From assembly GCA_951799405.1 (NCBI GenBank), contig OX637362.1, positions 10,340,493 through 10,404,492 of the forward strand: a stretch of 64,000 nt of DNA, in the 5' to 3' direction. Position 1 is the first letter of the stretch; each line of letters begins with the position of its first letter. Position numbers and translations under genes: made by a program. Of this stretch, positions 39,506-51,057 are shown piece by piece. Origin of the DNA: Agapetus fuscipes. Taxonomy: Eukaryota; Arthropoda; Insecta; Trichoptera; Glossosomatidae. The notes beneath the pieces were generated by a model. It was not told where the DNA came from and made no database searches. It saw nothing but the letters and a program-made list of their open reading frames with translations.

Positions 39506-39760
39506 CTAATCTTTTCTAATCTAATCTAAGTCGCAAAGATATGTTACATAGGAGATTCACATAACATGCATTCTCACAACCAGACACGTACAAGTTTCGC
39601 GCCTCATGTGAACCTACAACATAAAAACCAAATCTCAAATGGACATACACCCTGCAACTCTTGCCGTCCTTCCCTGAGACTGGGGTGACATTAGCAAAGT
39701 GAACCATATTCACAGCATGGGTGGTCAGCCGCATACCAACCTAGAAGTCAAGGAACAAGG
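39506..39760 (-). repeat. RTE-tail repeat, full copy
   Basis: Tail TCTAATCTTTTCTAATC; ends CCTAGAAGTCAAGGAAC. A ~17-bp deletion removes the CGCTTGCACATG segment. 39761-40469 to the right holds nothing recognisable. Confidence 0.8.
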
Positions 39761-40469
39761 TTTTTTTCGTGTTTAATAATAATATGATACATAATCAATT
39801 TATTGTAACTCAATAATTTTTGACCGTATTATCAATTCGTAATTCATGGTGTTGGCGTTAAATATGAATGCATATTCTCATTTAAACTTACACATGTCAT
39901 GCACATAGCCCATTTAAGGCACAAACACGGTGTAAGACAAAGCTAACTCTGAATACACACGACTCTGTCTGTCTTTTCTTTGGCTGTCCTTTGCAGCCAC
40001 GTTCTCAAACAAACGCTCCGGCTTTTGTTGCCTAGCTACGACGCTCCACAAACCTCTACGACCAAAGTAAACACTCAGTTGGTCTACGCCGTGGCGTAGG
40101 TCCTACCTTAATGGCGTATAATGTGACTTAGGATGACTTGAATGGAAAACAAGCACTTAGTTAATAGATAAGAAAAATATACTTTAACATCTTACGAACT
40201 TTAAGGTAAAGATAAATTCTTTTTTTTTTACCATTTTGTTTTGCAATATCTAGCCATAATTTTATTCAGAAGTATTTCAAATCAGAAAGAAAGAAAGGAC
40301 GGATGCATTTAAAGTAAACAAGTGCAGCAAATAACAACGGGAGAAGTCATTTACGAAAGGTGTTTGCGTGCGTGCATAGTTTTTTAGAAAGAAAGAGCGA
40401 TGGAGAGAGGAAATATTCGACAGCACTGGTCGGAAAATGTGTGTAAAATTGTAAAAAATGTATTTTATG

Positions 40470-40640
40470 ATCTATAATCTAGGCATTTACGATTCACATT
40501 TAATGCATGTCAACATTCCACAAGATGAAAGGTGTAAGTTGGAGCTTACCTATGCTGCACGTGTATTCACATAAAGACCGAAATCTCAAACGAGCGTACA
40601 CCCTGCAACTCTTGACAAATTTCCCTGAAATTCAATTTTC
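40470..40640 (-). repeat. RTE-tail repeat, partial
   Basis: ATCTATAATCTAGGCATTTA to TGACAAATTTCCCTGAAA. It is truncated before the TTGGCAAAGTGAACC core. Confidence 0.65.
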
Positions 40641-41260
40641 ATACTGTTAGTATTTGCTGCTTTTATTTTTATTTTTATTCCACCAAAAATTCCACACGTT
40701 ATGATGTTTCTGCCATCTATTCGATCTGCTCTCACGTCCCGCGTACGCCATGCAGCCGAGCGTTGTATGGAGCCGGAGGAGGGACCGGGGAGTCTGCGAT
40801 TCCTCTGATGGAATTGTCTGCAAAGCAAGAGGAGCAAGAGGACGAAGAATAAGGGGTGGTTTGGAAGGCAGGGCACGCGCCGCATCTCACAAAGACACCG
40901 AAATTGAAGAGTTTCATTTCTGCAGATGTGTATGGTGCGATGCGACGTGGCCGATGTATGACAATCCTCACTTGCAACGATATTCTAATGTAAAGAATAT
41001 TGCTGAATAATTTTAGTTACTTCAAGTGTGGGGAAATTAAAGAAATAATACTATGATCTCTTTTGTAGCTATACATAGGGACTACAATGGTGCGGAGAGC
41101 GATTAGTCGCTCCAAGCATTGACCAATGACCGTGAAGATCAATAAGCAGAGATTATCAATTGTTGTTAATAATTGTGAACCAGACTGTGTAAAATAAATT
41201 CTGTTAAAATAAACAATTGCAGTTTAATTAAAAGAGAGCCCAGTAAAAACGTACAAATAT
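40641..41260. other. unassigned, with an 86-codon ORF
   Basis: The ORF at 40750-41010 (HFCRCVWCDATW near its end) and overlapping minus-strand ORFs match no family I know. There is no promoter or splice evidence. Confidence 0.3.
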
Positions 41261-42098
41261 TGTAATGTTCTTGGGTTCGGAAAGTCTCTAAATTAAAACA
41301 TACAGGTCTTCTTTCAGGATCTTTATTTTCACTTAGTTTATTTTTACAATTCATATTTATTTTAACACTTTTAGCAACTCTCATTTATTTTCATAGTTTA
41401 GCACCGCTTACACTCTTCAATCAAAGGCAACTATCTCACTGACCTAGTGCACTCAATTTTGCTCCTTATATACTGTAGTGACAGAAGTCTCTAGGAGCTA
41501 ATTTTGCCAGTAAACTCGCGAACATTCTACCAACTTCAAAAGTACAAAAGGATCATTTAATTTCTAGATTCCTTAAGCCTATAATTATTGCTACCTACGG
41601 TGTACAGCTATATTAATCTACTTTTGACATCTAATCTAAATCTAAATCTAAGCTGCAAAGATATGTATCATTTGAGATTCATATTAAATGCATTCCCACA
41701 AGCAGGCATGCATAATTTCGCGCTTACACATGCCGCATGTGGACCTCCTATTTATAAAACCCAATCTCAAATGAACATAAGCCCTGCAACTCTTGCCGAC
41801 CTTCCCTGAAACAGGGGTGACATTGGCAAAGTGAACCATTTTTTATAGTATGGGTGGTCAGCCGCATACCTACCTATCAGTCAAGGGGTACAAGCAATTA
41901 ATACAATCAAATATATAAAACAAATAAACTCTAAACAATTAAACAGTAAAAAATTAAAAAACAACAAAACATATTTTTTTTAATTTAAAAGCCTCAGCTT
42001 TAACCGCCAGCATTACAGATCAACCGCCATTTCATAATACTATAATAACTATCACTACCTAAGATGTACACCTATAACAATCTACTATTTACATAACA
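41261..42098 (-). mobile_element. solo LTR related to the gag-macrodomain element, split by RTE insertion
   Basis: It begins TGTAATGTTCTTGGGTTC and ends TTTACATAACA, like the LTRs at 55034 and 58585 (TGTTACG to TTTACATAACA). The internal AAAACATACAGGTCTTCTTT also parallels those LTRs. It is flanked by a 4-bp duplication ATAT (41257-41260 and 42099-42102). An RTE-tail copy with its 3' UTR (about 41628-42035) is inserted; without it the LTR is ~430 bp. Confidence 0.65.
41628..42035 (-). repeat. RTE-tail repeat with RTE 3' UTR, nested in the solo LTR
   Basis: The RTE-tail body is 41633-41886. The minus strand upstream then shows an AT-rich UTR and the ORF-end sequence (CCAGCATTACAGATCAACCG in reverse). 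This is the third locus with RTE ORF end and tail in the same order. Confidence 0.8.
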
Positions 42099-42102
42099 AT
42101 AT

Positions 42103-42625
42103 ATTCAACAGTTTAATGAATCTTATTACTCACAGCAACGAATTCACAATTCTTTTTCATGTAGTACAGTAACAACATTTTTTTTTTTTTTGGGTTTCGT
42201 GTATAAAACGCTCTTAAATGCATCTCAGCTGCACACATATTGCAACTTCTTGTCGCGTTGCATACGAAGAGTTTTTAAAGGTCATGTGGTCTATGTTATC
42301 ATGAAACCTCGCCCAAGTGTTGATGTATGTCTGCAGTGGAGTTGGCGTGATTGTATCGATGAATATAACACTGGAAGATATCAGATGTGATTTCCTATTG
42401 AACGATAGCGGACTAGCTTTCGTTCCGACTTTTCGAAATAATAGATTTTTAAGAAGCTTTCTTGAGCGAAAAGGTACCAAAGAATGATTATTTAATCCTA
42501 AATAATAATATACATTGAATTTGATAGAAAGATTTTTGTACAAAAAAACGGATAAGCATTTAAGTACTCACTCTAGAAAATAAGTTTTTTACTTTTTGTT
42601 TAAGGTTGCCAAAGATGCCTGTTCA
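42103..42625. other. unassigned stretch
   Basis: Short ORFs on both strands (42190-42543) overlap each other and match nothing I recognise. It has a T run at 42180. Confidence 0.35.
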
Positions 42626-42762
42626 TTTGTCGTTTGGATTTTAATTTGTGAGTACACATGCAGTATTTGTAAGCGCGAACTTACAAGTGTCTGTTTGTGG
42701 GCATGCACTTAATATAAATGTTAAATTTTAACATATTTGCAACTTAGATTATAAATTAGAGA
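42626..42762 (+). repeat. RTE-tail repeat, 3' half
   Basis: GTTTGGATTTTAATTTGTGA to GCAACTTAGATTATAAATTA, of the GTACACATGCAG subfamily. It is truncated at the left inside the body. Confidence 0.7.
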
Positions 42763-42892
42763 TAACCGTTTTCGACCATGATGATAATTTGTGCCTTTTT
42801 TAATCAACATCTAAGATTTTTAAGCTCCCTTGGTTTGACTACATCACGAAACGGCGTTATAAAGAAATCTTCAATTCATCATCATCCGTATC

Positions 42893-43210
42893 TAGGTCCG
42901 CAGTCTAGTGTTTAACACTTATAACTCGTTAATGGAAGGTTATGTGTTCGAATCCCGATGGAGCAAAAAAAAAGTACCATTTATATTTTCAAATACGCTC
43001 TTCGCTGGGTGAAAAATTCATAATCCTTTACCAAAGACCGGTCACTAAAGGTCCATCCAGCCTTACAGCAACTGAGTCTTGCTTGAATATTGGCGCTTTG
43101 TAGAGACGGCCAAGCTCGTAAACAATACCTCTACGGCACTACAACAACTGTCATAGACCCAAAGAGTCTCTGAAATCTAGGGAGTTTCCCGCACAGGATT
43201 TCTTAAGAAA
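42893..43210 (+). repeat. SINE-A (A2), full length
   Basis: Head AGGTCCGCAGTCTAGTG, B box GTTCGAATCCC, body and A2 end to CACAGGATTTCTTAAGAAAA. 43211-43620 afterwards holds nothing recognised. Confidence 0.8.
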
Positions 43211-43620
43211 AATGGAATAGTCGTCCTATTTTCTTATCAAATACATTTGTATGTTTTTCCCACAACTTCTCTCATTCGCATTTCCCATTTTATCATTCCC
43301 CGCATTCACACACGTCACGTAAACATTTCCTCTGCTCCCGTCTTCCAGTTCTTGCGGAGTTTCTTGGATGTGTGTCACCAGATCCTTCCACCGCCAAGTC
43401 TGCGGATCCACTAAATAACCAGGATGGACCGCCCTGCGCTAATGCTGGCATGATGAAGAAGATGGGACAGTGGTTAAAGCAACCGACTAACGTGAAGATG
43501 AGAAACTAAAGCAGTTCTAAACAAAGAAAGGCTTGGTTTCTTAGAATGTATATTTTTCTACTAATCTTCACGTATGGCTTTCCTAGAAGCGGTTGCATGG
43601 GGCGGGTGGAATAATGCAAC

Positions 43621-43935
43621 TCATGCAACTAAGCTACACATAGAGTGTAACTTCTTGCCTGCGTTATCCGATTCGGGACCTATTTATTTTTACAGGTAAG
43701 GGGACCGGCCTCACAGCAACCACTTTCAGTTGAAGTGGGGGCTCCCCAGCTCCCGGGAGGGCTGGTTCTCATTTCTTGTGAAGGCTGAGTAAACCTTGAG
43801 ATCAAATCCTTGCTCTCGGCATGGAATGCAAGCATTCTACCAATTGAGCTATCGACCTTTTTACGAGCTTGATCGTCGCCGCTACAAAGCACCAATTCTC
43901 AAACAAGACCCAGTTGCTGTATTGCTGGAGTATAG
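43621..43935 (-). repeat. composite SINE-A/SINE-B, 5'-truncated
   Basis: SINE-B is 43621-43861 (minus). The SINE-A 3' part (CAGCAACTGGGTCTTGTTTG, then GGCGACGATCAAGCTCG) is fused upstream of its head through TAAAAAGGTCGATAGCTCA. The order and joint match 29633-29960. 43936-44386 is unassigned. Confidence 0.8.
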
Positions 43936-44386
43936 CGTTCAATTTCAGCTTACCTTCCGATTCTGAAGCCGAACTATTGAGACTATAGAGCGCACATAAA
44001 CAAGGTTGTCTATCTATTGCGATTTTGATCGGATACATATGATAACATTTTGCATTTTGCATTCATTGGTCCGGAATCCCGGCTGCACATTCAGATGGGA
44101 ACAGTTTGAGGTTTAATTAAGTTGAATTTCGGTTAAAATGGCGTAACCACTAGCCCGGTAAACAAACTGATTCCCTAAGATAAGAGCCGAGCTAATTTAT
44201 GGGGCGGAGAGTCAGTCGCGCGAGTGCCGCTGTGACAGTCTAGTCGACTAGTGTGCATGTGAACTAACCTTGTGTATGTATGTATGGGTAGACGGAGAAA
44301 AAGACGTAATCGGAAAACAATGAGAGCGTAACACAATTTTATAATAACAAAAAAAAACGGAATGATGGCGAGACTTGTCAAATCTA

Positions 44387-44890
44387 CGAGGTATATCTAG
44401 AAAGAAAGTGTACTGAATCTTTGTAGGTTATTTTTTTTATATTTAAACAAAAAAAAATTTTCTACATAGTTGCTATTCCTCTTAATGCAAGTGGTGAAGC
44501 GGGGTATCAACTTTTTGATGCGTTCCTCGAATAAGTTACCCACCAACCCTTTTGTCCACTTCTTCACCACCTCCTTTACCTCCTTCTCGGTTGAAAACCT
44601 TTTTCCAATCATGTGCAACTTCAGGGAGGTGATGAGATAGTAATCTGAAGGTGCTACGTGAGAAGAATGCGCAGGATGGTTCATGACATCCCATTTAAAC
44701 GAGGCAAGCAGTTCTTTCGTTGCGTAGGTCGTGTGTGATCTGGCATTGTCGTGCACCAGGCAGACTCATTTTGTCAGCATGCCTCTCCTCTTGTTCTGAA
44801 TTGCCCGCTCATTATCTTATCTCACAGCATCTTGCAGAGTTGATGGTCTCCCCTTCAGGCATATATTCAATTGAAGTATGCAAAAACTCG
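44387..44890 (-). pseudogene. mariner transposase, 3' half
   Basis: The minus strand encodes MHDNARSHTTYATKELL at the second catalytic Asp. The third Asp follows after 34 residues in H-V-A-P-S-D-Y, so the DD34D spacing of mariner is kept. Downstream are K-R-F-S-T-E-K-E-V-K-E, K-L-I-P-R-F-T-T-C-I and N-Y-V-E-N. The usual S-P-D-L before A-P-S-D is altered. The element right end (CGAGGTATATCTAGAAAG) follows a TA at 44385. The first catalytic Asp region and left end are missing, so it is inactive. Confidence 0.75.
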
Positions 44891-45730
44891 TACAAGTCTC
44901 GCCATCATTCCATCCTATCTACAATATAGAGAACAGCGAATACTGTAATGACTTACAAGCTGTACAACGGTATTGGAATGTTCAGAAGATGTCATCATCA
45001 CCCGTAATACCATTCAGCTCCTAGCGCAATGCGAGGAAGAAGGAAAGAAGGGAAGTGTGAAGTGCATGTGTGTGAACGGGCATACTAGCGATAGCGTAAG
45101 TGGCTCACGCTATAGCAAAATTATCAATCATTTACAAATAAAATATTCAACTGTGTAACTACAATAAATAAAAATTCAAGTGTGGTCAATATAAAAGCGT
45201 TTTATTTCCAAATCTTGTTTACAGAACATATTATTTTGGAAATATCGGGTAGCAATTCCGACTTCATAGACCATCACAACCCCATATTCCCAAAAATCTA
45301 TGGATCGGACAAATCGTTTGTTATATGAGCTACGTTTTTGGAGCAGCTCCCACCCATTTCTATATAGCAACTTTACTCTGGCGTAGCTTAGTGGGACTCT
45401 CTCCTAAATAGTTGTAGATAGCGTTTGCCTGAACTCTGCTACAACAATGATTATGATAATTCCAGCTTCAGAGTTTACCAATGAATAGCCTTACTCGTGC
45501 ACTGCCTATATGCGTGTGCATACTTCACAGCCTGTACATTCTGGATGTGTGTTGCTTGTGGTAGGGACTGTTGCATTGCAAGACAACAATTAACGATTGA
45601 ATGGTTTGAATAAGTTGTATTTTTTATTTATTTTATTTATTAATATTCCTCTTCAAAAATACAGATAATTATACCTCTCTAAATTGTATCTCTATTGATA
45701 TTCTTACGAATGTATAAATTCGAATGTATA
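44891..45730. other. unassigned stretch
   Basis: Several short ORFs lack recognisable domains. An ATTTATTTTATTTATT run is near 45625. No repeat family from this window was found here. Confidence 0.35.
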
Positions 45731-45872
45731 TGACCGGCTCGTAGTCTAATTCCTTCAGACTAGTAAATGGAAGATCGTGGGCTCGAATCTCGGCGGAGCA
45801 CAAAAAATATACAATTTATATTTTCAAATAAACTCTTCTCTGGTTTGAAGAATTCATATACCTTTTTTTAAG
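45731..45872 (+). repeat. SINE-A, head and front body
   Basis: Head GACCGGCTCGTAGTCTAATT, B box GGGCTCGAATCTC, body to ATTCATATACC. It is cut by the next RTE-tail fragment. Confidence 0.75.
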
Positions 45873-46045
45873 TTCGCGCTTACACATGCTGCATGTGAAT
45901 TTAAACATAAACATCTAATCTCAATTGTACATAAGCCCTGCAACTCTTGCAGACCTTCCCTGAAACAGGGGTGACATTGGCAAAGTGGGACATTTTTTAT
46001 AATTTAGTGTGGTCAGATTCAAATACACCTATAAGTCAAGGAACA
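45873..46045 (-). repeat. RTE-tail repeat, tail-less
   Basis: It begins at AGTTCGCGCTTACACATGC and ends CACCTATAAGTCAAGGAAC. The tail part is missing, so the SINE-A joint is a deletion or recombination point. 46046-46694 is AT-rich and unassigned. Confidence 0.75.
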
Positions 46046-46694
46046 AGCAAAAATATAAGAAATACAGGTGGATACCTACTTAAAAAAAATATATGCTCAA
46101 ATCTGTGAGAAAATTATTTACAACGCAATTAACATAATATGTTCATTAGAAAATTATTATGAAACAAGAAAAACATGTTGATTAAAAAAATGATTTCAAC
46201 AACTTTAATTACCAATGGTGGAATTAAAAACCAAACGAAAATTGCTTTGCGGGAAAATAACAAAATCAAAATTACTTCAAAACAAGCATTTTGTTTGGCA
46301 AGCTCATATATTATAATATAAACATCACCTCGAGTATAAAGCTTTAAATTTCGACTCAACAATAGCGTTTTCAAAAAAATACATGAAGACAAAACTCAGT
46401 ATTCCTCAATCCTAGTAGCACTTTCCTTGGACCAGGTATTTTCAAGATTAGTAAAATTAACTAAAATGTAATTTTTGTGATATTTAATTCACCGAATTTC
46501 GCGGGTAAATATTGAATAACGTGACCATATTGTGAGAAATATATTCTAGAAAATAAATTCAAGCTTTTCGGAAAAATCGTTTCATTTCAACGTTTTTATT
46601 CTAAAAAAAATTAAAAATATAATTAAACGGATAAATCAAAAACCATTCTAAAGGTTACTGAGGCCTAAGGTAAGTGTTAATTGCATAAGTGACT

Positions 46695-47228
46695 AATAAG
46701 GTTGACTGGTCTGTTGTTCAGTGGTAACATTTCAAACTTGTAAATGGATGGTTGTAGGTTCGAATTCCGGCGGAGCACAAAAAATACTATTTCTATTTTG
46801 AGCTACTATTTCTAAACCTTTGCCAAAGACTGTTCACCAAAGGTCTATCCAGCCTAAGAGCGACTGGGCCTTACTTGAGAGTTGGTGATTTGTAGTGACT
46901 AACAAACTTGTAAAAAGTCCGATCGATAGCGCAGTTGGTGGTATGCTCGCATTCCATGCCGAGTGCAAGGGCTTGATCTCCACCGAGGATGTCAAAAATT
47001 ATTTCCCGTTTCAGTGTCTATTTCAAACCCAAAATAAATACCGGCAAAGTGTACCTAGCCCTCACAAAAAATGAGAACCAGCCCGCTCGGGAGCTGGGAA
47101 CCCCCCACTTCAACTGAAAGCGGTTAGTGTGAGGCCAGCCCGCTTACTCGTAAAAGTGAATTTGTCCAAAATCGCCAACTCAGGCAAAAAGTTTCTCTAT
47201 ATTTGCAGCTTAGTTGCGTTGCGCTTTT
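46695..47228 (+). repeat. composite SINE-A/SINE-B, both heads present
   Basis: One ~535-bp unit: SINE-A head (TTGACTGGTCTGTTGTTCAG, B box GGTTCGAATTCC) and body up to GTGACTAACAAACTTGTAAA; then the SINE-B head (GTCCGATCGATAGCGCAGTT) and full SINE-B body to TATATTTGCAGCTTAGTTGC. It is the only copy here with both tRNA-derived heads in one unit. Confidence 0.8.
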
Positions 47229-47720
47229 ACAGGTTAAGCAGTGTCTCTAGTAAGCGCTTTAATTTTCGCATATTTTTTTGGCAAACGCAATAATTGAGTT
47301 TAAACGTAAGCTTGTAGTTAGAAACAGAAAATAATAATTTGCATACATAACAATTTGCGAAATTTGAAATTGTGTATTATTTGCCATGGCACAGGCGTAA
47401 TACCCTTTTATTACGGCCAAAATAAGGGCTGGCCGTTAATCTAGCGCAGGATTAGCCCTACATACGCGCATGAGACACCCCTTAAGCCTCACATACAGCC
47501 TTGTTCTGACAAAGACAGTGCAAGGTATTTCAGTGATAAAAAGCTTCTCAATCTCTCGGGATTTGACTATCATTTTTAATTTTACAACCTATTTTTTTTG
47601 TTAGTTTAAAAGATAATTGACGTGTTTAGTATGCTTATTACATTTTCATTCCCTTCTCTTCCTCTTATCCTTTCTTTCCTTATCCCATTACAGAGATATA
47701 AATTTTCATATTTTGTTTTA
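47229..47720. other. unassigned stretch
   Basis: AT-rich, no family recognised. A palindrome-like GGGCTGGCCGTTAATC to GATTAGCCC is near 47427-47457. Confidence 0.35.
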
Positions 47721-47724
47721 TCAC

Positions 47725-48200
47725 CACGGTAATTCTTACCTACCAAATATCGGTAATATTTGTAAGAAGAGCAAGTAAACATCTGATTAATAAGTCTTCA
47801 TACAAATATTAACGATATTCGGTAGGTAAGAATTACCATGGGGATAAGACTTCCAGCTCTGAAAACTTTGTGCAGCCAAGCCAGAACCTCCTACCTGGAC
47901 AGGATCTTGAGTGGTCTGTTTGGAAGGCAATAAACAGGCGGAGAACGGGTGTTGGCAGAGCTCGTTGTAACGTGATGACCTGAGGAAACTTCCATCAGGA
48001 TGACACCACCCTCTGCGAATGCGGAGCTCAACAGCCCATGGATCATCCTCGGATATGTCCGGTCTGCCCAACAAGCTTCTTACTGGCCGACCTAATGGAG
48101 GGTAATGATGGAGCGATGGAGGTTGCCCGACACTGGTAGCGTCTGACTTTGTAACTGTAACGTAACTCTGTCGCCATTCCGCTAGGAGTGGTCAGAGCCT
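47725..48200 (+). pseudogene. LINE-Z C-terminal CCHC fragment, copy 2
   Basis: The plus strand encodes K-A-I-N-R-R-R-T-G-V-G-R and D-D-T-T-L-C-E-C-G-A-Q-Q-P-M-D-H-P-R-I-C-P with interrupting stops, matching the minus-strand copy at 30845-31236 closely. At 47725-47820 the terminal motif appears twice in opposite orientations, making a small foldback. Confidence 0.65.
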
Positions 48201-48720
48201 CTGCAGAGCTGCCTGCATTTCTTCTTATCCTTATATACCTTTTTCAATTCATTCATATTCATCATCCATTTTATGAATTTTCTTCTTTTACGCACGCTTT
48301 GTATATCCCATTCTTTCACTATCTCCTCAATTTGATCACTTCATACTCATCTCGGTCGTTCTTTACCTCTTTTTTTTCACACCTCCTCTGTATATATACT
48401 TTGTCAGTCTCTCATCATTTATTCTTTACACATGCCCAAACCATCTCATCACATTCTTTTGTACCTTAACTTTTACATCCTCTTTCAAATTACTTTTATT
48501 TTTGTACCCATTCATTCCTAACTCTATCCTTCAGAGTTTTTCCCGTCATGCTTCTCAAATGCTTCATTTCAACCGTACATATTTTACTCATTTCGCTATC
48601 ATTCACTGGCCATGCTTCACTTCCATACGGATCAAAGTCGGTAACAATATGCCATTGTGTACCGTCATTCTCAGATCCATCGTCAATCACTTGTTCTTCG
48701 CTATTCTTCCTATTGCAACG
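48201..48720 (-). pseudogene. RTE-like ORF fragment, decayed
   Basis: On the minus strand: Y-G-S-E-A-W-P-V-N-D-S-E-M-S-K, V-E-M-K-H-L-R-S-M-T-G-K, D-R-V-R-N-E-W, then frameshifted remnants of the R-W-F-G-H region. It is the same family as 4548-5184 but has several frame breaks. 48721-48929 is unassigned. Confidence 0.65.
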
Positions 48721-48929
48721 ACAACTGTCTTTCCCTCGACGTCAAAGAAGAAAAATCTTGTTTGTAAAGTTGCCAAAAGCAAACGGAGGATAAAAGTGCC
48801 CCGTCGCTTCGAGCCTTGAAAATGTTTCCCGCTCGAGGAAATAAAACGTTGGCAGACAAAATTGCTGCAAGTAGAACATGGTCTAATCCGAGAAAAACTA
48901 TGTACTCGTAATTCATTAATTAAAAATTA

Positions 48930-49230
48930 AATTAAATTAAGCTGATTTATTTGGTGAGCGCTGTTTTTGTATGTATCACACCTCGAGAGCCCTCTGCGAG
49001 CTTGGTCGTCGCTGAAGAAAGCGCCAATTCTCAAGCAAGACCCAGTTGTTGTAAGGCTGGATGGACCTTTTGATGACCGGTCTTTGGTAAAGGTTTTCGA
49101 AATTTTTTAACCCAGCGAAGAGTAAATTAGAAAATATAAATGGTATATTTTTTGTGCTCTGCCGGGATTCGAACCCACAACCTTCCAGTTACGAGTCCGC
49201 TGTGTTACCACTTGGACTACAGACCGGTCG
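48930..49230 (-). repeat. SINE-A (A1), full length
   Basis: On the minus strand the head is GACCGGTCTGTAGTCCAAGT with B box GGTTCGAATCCC; the A1 end is CTCACCAAATAAATCAGC. The tail is AATTTAATTTAATT-like at the left. 49231-49682 is unassigned. Confidence 0.85.
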
Positions 49231-49682
49231 TTGTTGTTGTTTATACTCAGTTAATTTGTAAACACTGTCCCGGTTCACTGTCTCTATGAGTATCCTGGTT
49301 TAAGCACCGCAGCAACCTTACATCCACTGGAAGACAGCATCCCACGCCGACTTAAGACCCGGCCTATAAAGTAAAACCCAACTTTACGTCTCAGCAAACG
49401 TTACAGCGCTGATTGTGATTTTACTATGCCAGTTTGTTGTATTTACTCACGGCTTTTGTTTACAATTTAAATTAACTCGTGTGTATTGTATCGCCGAACA
49501 TGTTGCGCGAATTTTCGGGTTCTCTAGAGCTAGCGCAGGTTTAGAGCAGGTAGTTCAATGGTCCATCCTGCTGGAACAGTCTGCCTCTGGAGCTGAGAAC
49601 AAAGACTTATTTGAAAAAATCGTTATTCTTTTTACCATGGTTCGCAAAATCCGATGTCAATTCCAAACAAAATGTCTGTATA

Positions 49683-50170
49683 ATAATCTTTAATCTAAGA
49701 TGCAAGGATATATTCATTTAAAGCTCTCAAATGAATGCCCACAAACAAACACGTGTAGTTTGCGCTTACAAATCGCTGCCTTAGTTCTTGTTTATCGTAT
49801 ACGCCATTGATAAATTTTTGCATGAGCAATGTTTGCATGTGTACTGGACCTATGTGTCTAATGAAAACAAGATTTTTTTTAAAAATATTTAAAAAAACTC
49901 TCACATTATCGAGTTTTACGGTTTTTCTTAGCTCAGATTGTGTAGAATTTGATTCATAAGACAACTGCATGAAAAAGTCATAATTGACAAGATTGGCGTA
50001 TCCGATAAACAAGAACTGGGGGAGCGAAATGCTGAATGTGTACCTACATACTTACAAATAAAATCCAAACCTCAAATGAACATAAGCCCTACAACTTTTG
50101 CCGACCTTCCCTGACACAGGGGTGACATTGGCAAAGTCAACCATTTTTTTACAGTATGGGTGGTCAACAA
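49683..50170 (-). repeat. RTE-tail repeat split by a MITE
   Basis: Parts 49683-49773 and 50027-50170 join cleanly at AAAT when the MITE 49774-50026 is removed. It has a TAATCTTTAATCTAAG tail and ends at GGGTGGTCAAC, lacking the ATAAGTCAAGG start. Confidence 0.85.
49774..50026. mobile_element. 253-bp MITE, ~32-bp inverted repeats, AAAT target duplication
   Basis: Left end CGCTGCCTTAGTTCTTGTTT plus ATCGTATACGCCA; the right end in reverse complement is CGCTCCCCCAGTTCTTGTTT plus ATCGGATACGCCA. The 4-bp AAAT (49770-49773 and 50027-50030) flanks it. Removing it restores the RTE-tail consensus. Superfamily not assigned. Confidence 0.8.
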
Positions 50171-50199
50171 TCGAAATTGATGATGTTGGACACGACTTT

Positions 50200-50345
50200 G
50201 TAGATAAAAGCTTTCACGGCCAGTAGTTGACATCATAATTTTTTTTCCAGGCTTTATAGCCGTGGTCTGGTTGGTTTTTATTCCGAACAGTTTCGCCCAT
50301 AGGCTTTGATGGGCGTTATCAACGGTTAGCCAGGCGCTGATCTTT
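50200..50345 (-). repeat. Penelope-LTR-like fragment with hairpin motif
   Basis: GCTTTCACGGCCAGTAGTTG at the left matches 62652-62672. On the minus strand the motif GATAACGCCCAT, loop, ATGGGCGAAAC (50291-50323) forms a hairpin followed by GAAAC, as at four other loci. Confidence 0.55.
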
Positions 50346-50484
50346 CAGAGGTTCTGGTGTACTTGAACCGGCGCTGACCTTTGAGTTAGTACAACTAACT
50401 CAAAGACTAATGTTGGCAGTTTAAGGAGGTTGCTTAAGACACATTTGTTTGATATATGCTTCAACACAGAAAAGCGCTTTCGGA

Positions 50485-51045
50485 TGTATAATCTAAGTTG
50501 CAAAGATATATTAACATTTAAATTCGTATTAAATTCATGCTCACAAACAGACACGTGTCATTTTGCGTTTACAAATGCTGCATGTGTACTTATCAAAACC
50601 TCAACATAATATAAACCTTGCAGCTTTTGATGACATTCCCTGTAACAGGAATGACATTGGCGAAGTGAAACAATTTTTACAGTGTTAGTGGTTAGGTTTT
50701 CATCAAACTACAAGTCAAGGGATAAACGTAATTAGGTGTAATGAAAGTTGGAGGAGTTTTTCAATAAAAAATCAAATAAAATCTATAATAAATAAAAGCC
50801 CTGTAATTCTAGCCTCTTTTTCCTGAAACAGGGGTGACATTAGTAAAGCGAACAAATTTTTATCAGTCAGTTTCATTCTAACCTATATTAATCAAGGATC
50901 AAAAGTTTGAATATAAAAATATTTACGTACTGAAATCAAACAATATTTGAAAAAAAAAATTATGAAATACAATAACTTACAACCATGTTTACTATTACAA
51001 GATGTAACAAACTCAGTCGACAAAACAGATCGACCACCATATCAA
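50485..51045 (-). repeat. two RTE-tail copies in tandem plus RTE 3' UTR
   Basis: The first copy is 50485-50722 (tail ATAATCTAAGTTGCAAAG; end CTACAAGTCAAGGG). A partial second copy is 50790-50905 (CCTGAAACAGGGGTGACATT). The minus strand beyond reaches the RTE ORF end (AGATCGACCACCATATC). This is the fourth locus with this order. Confidence 0.7.
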
Positions 51046-51057
51046 CGTTTATGCCGG

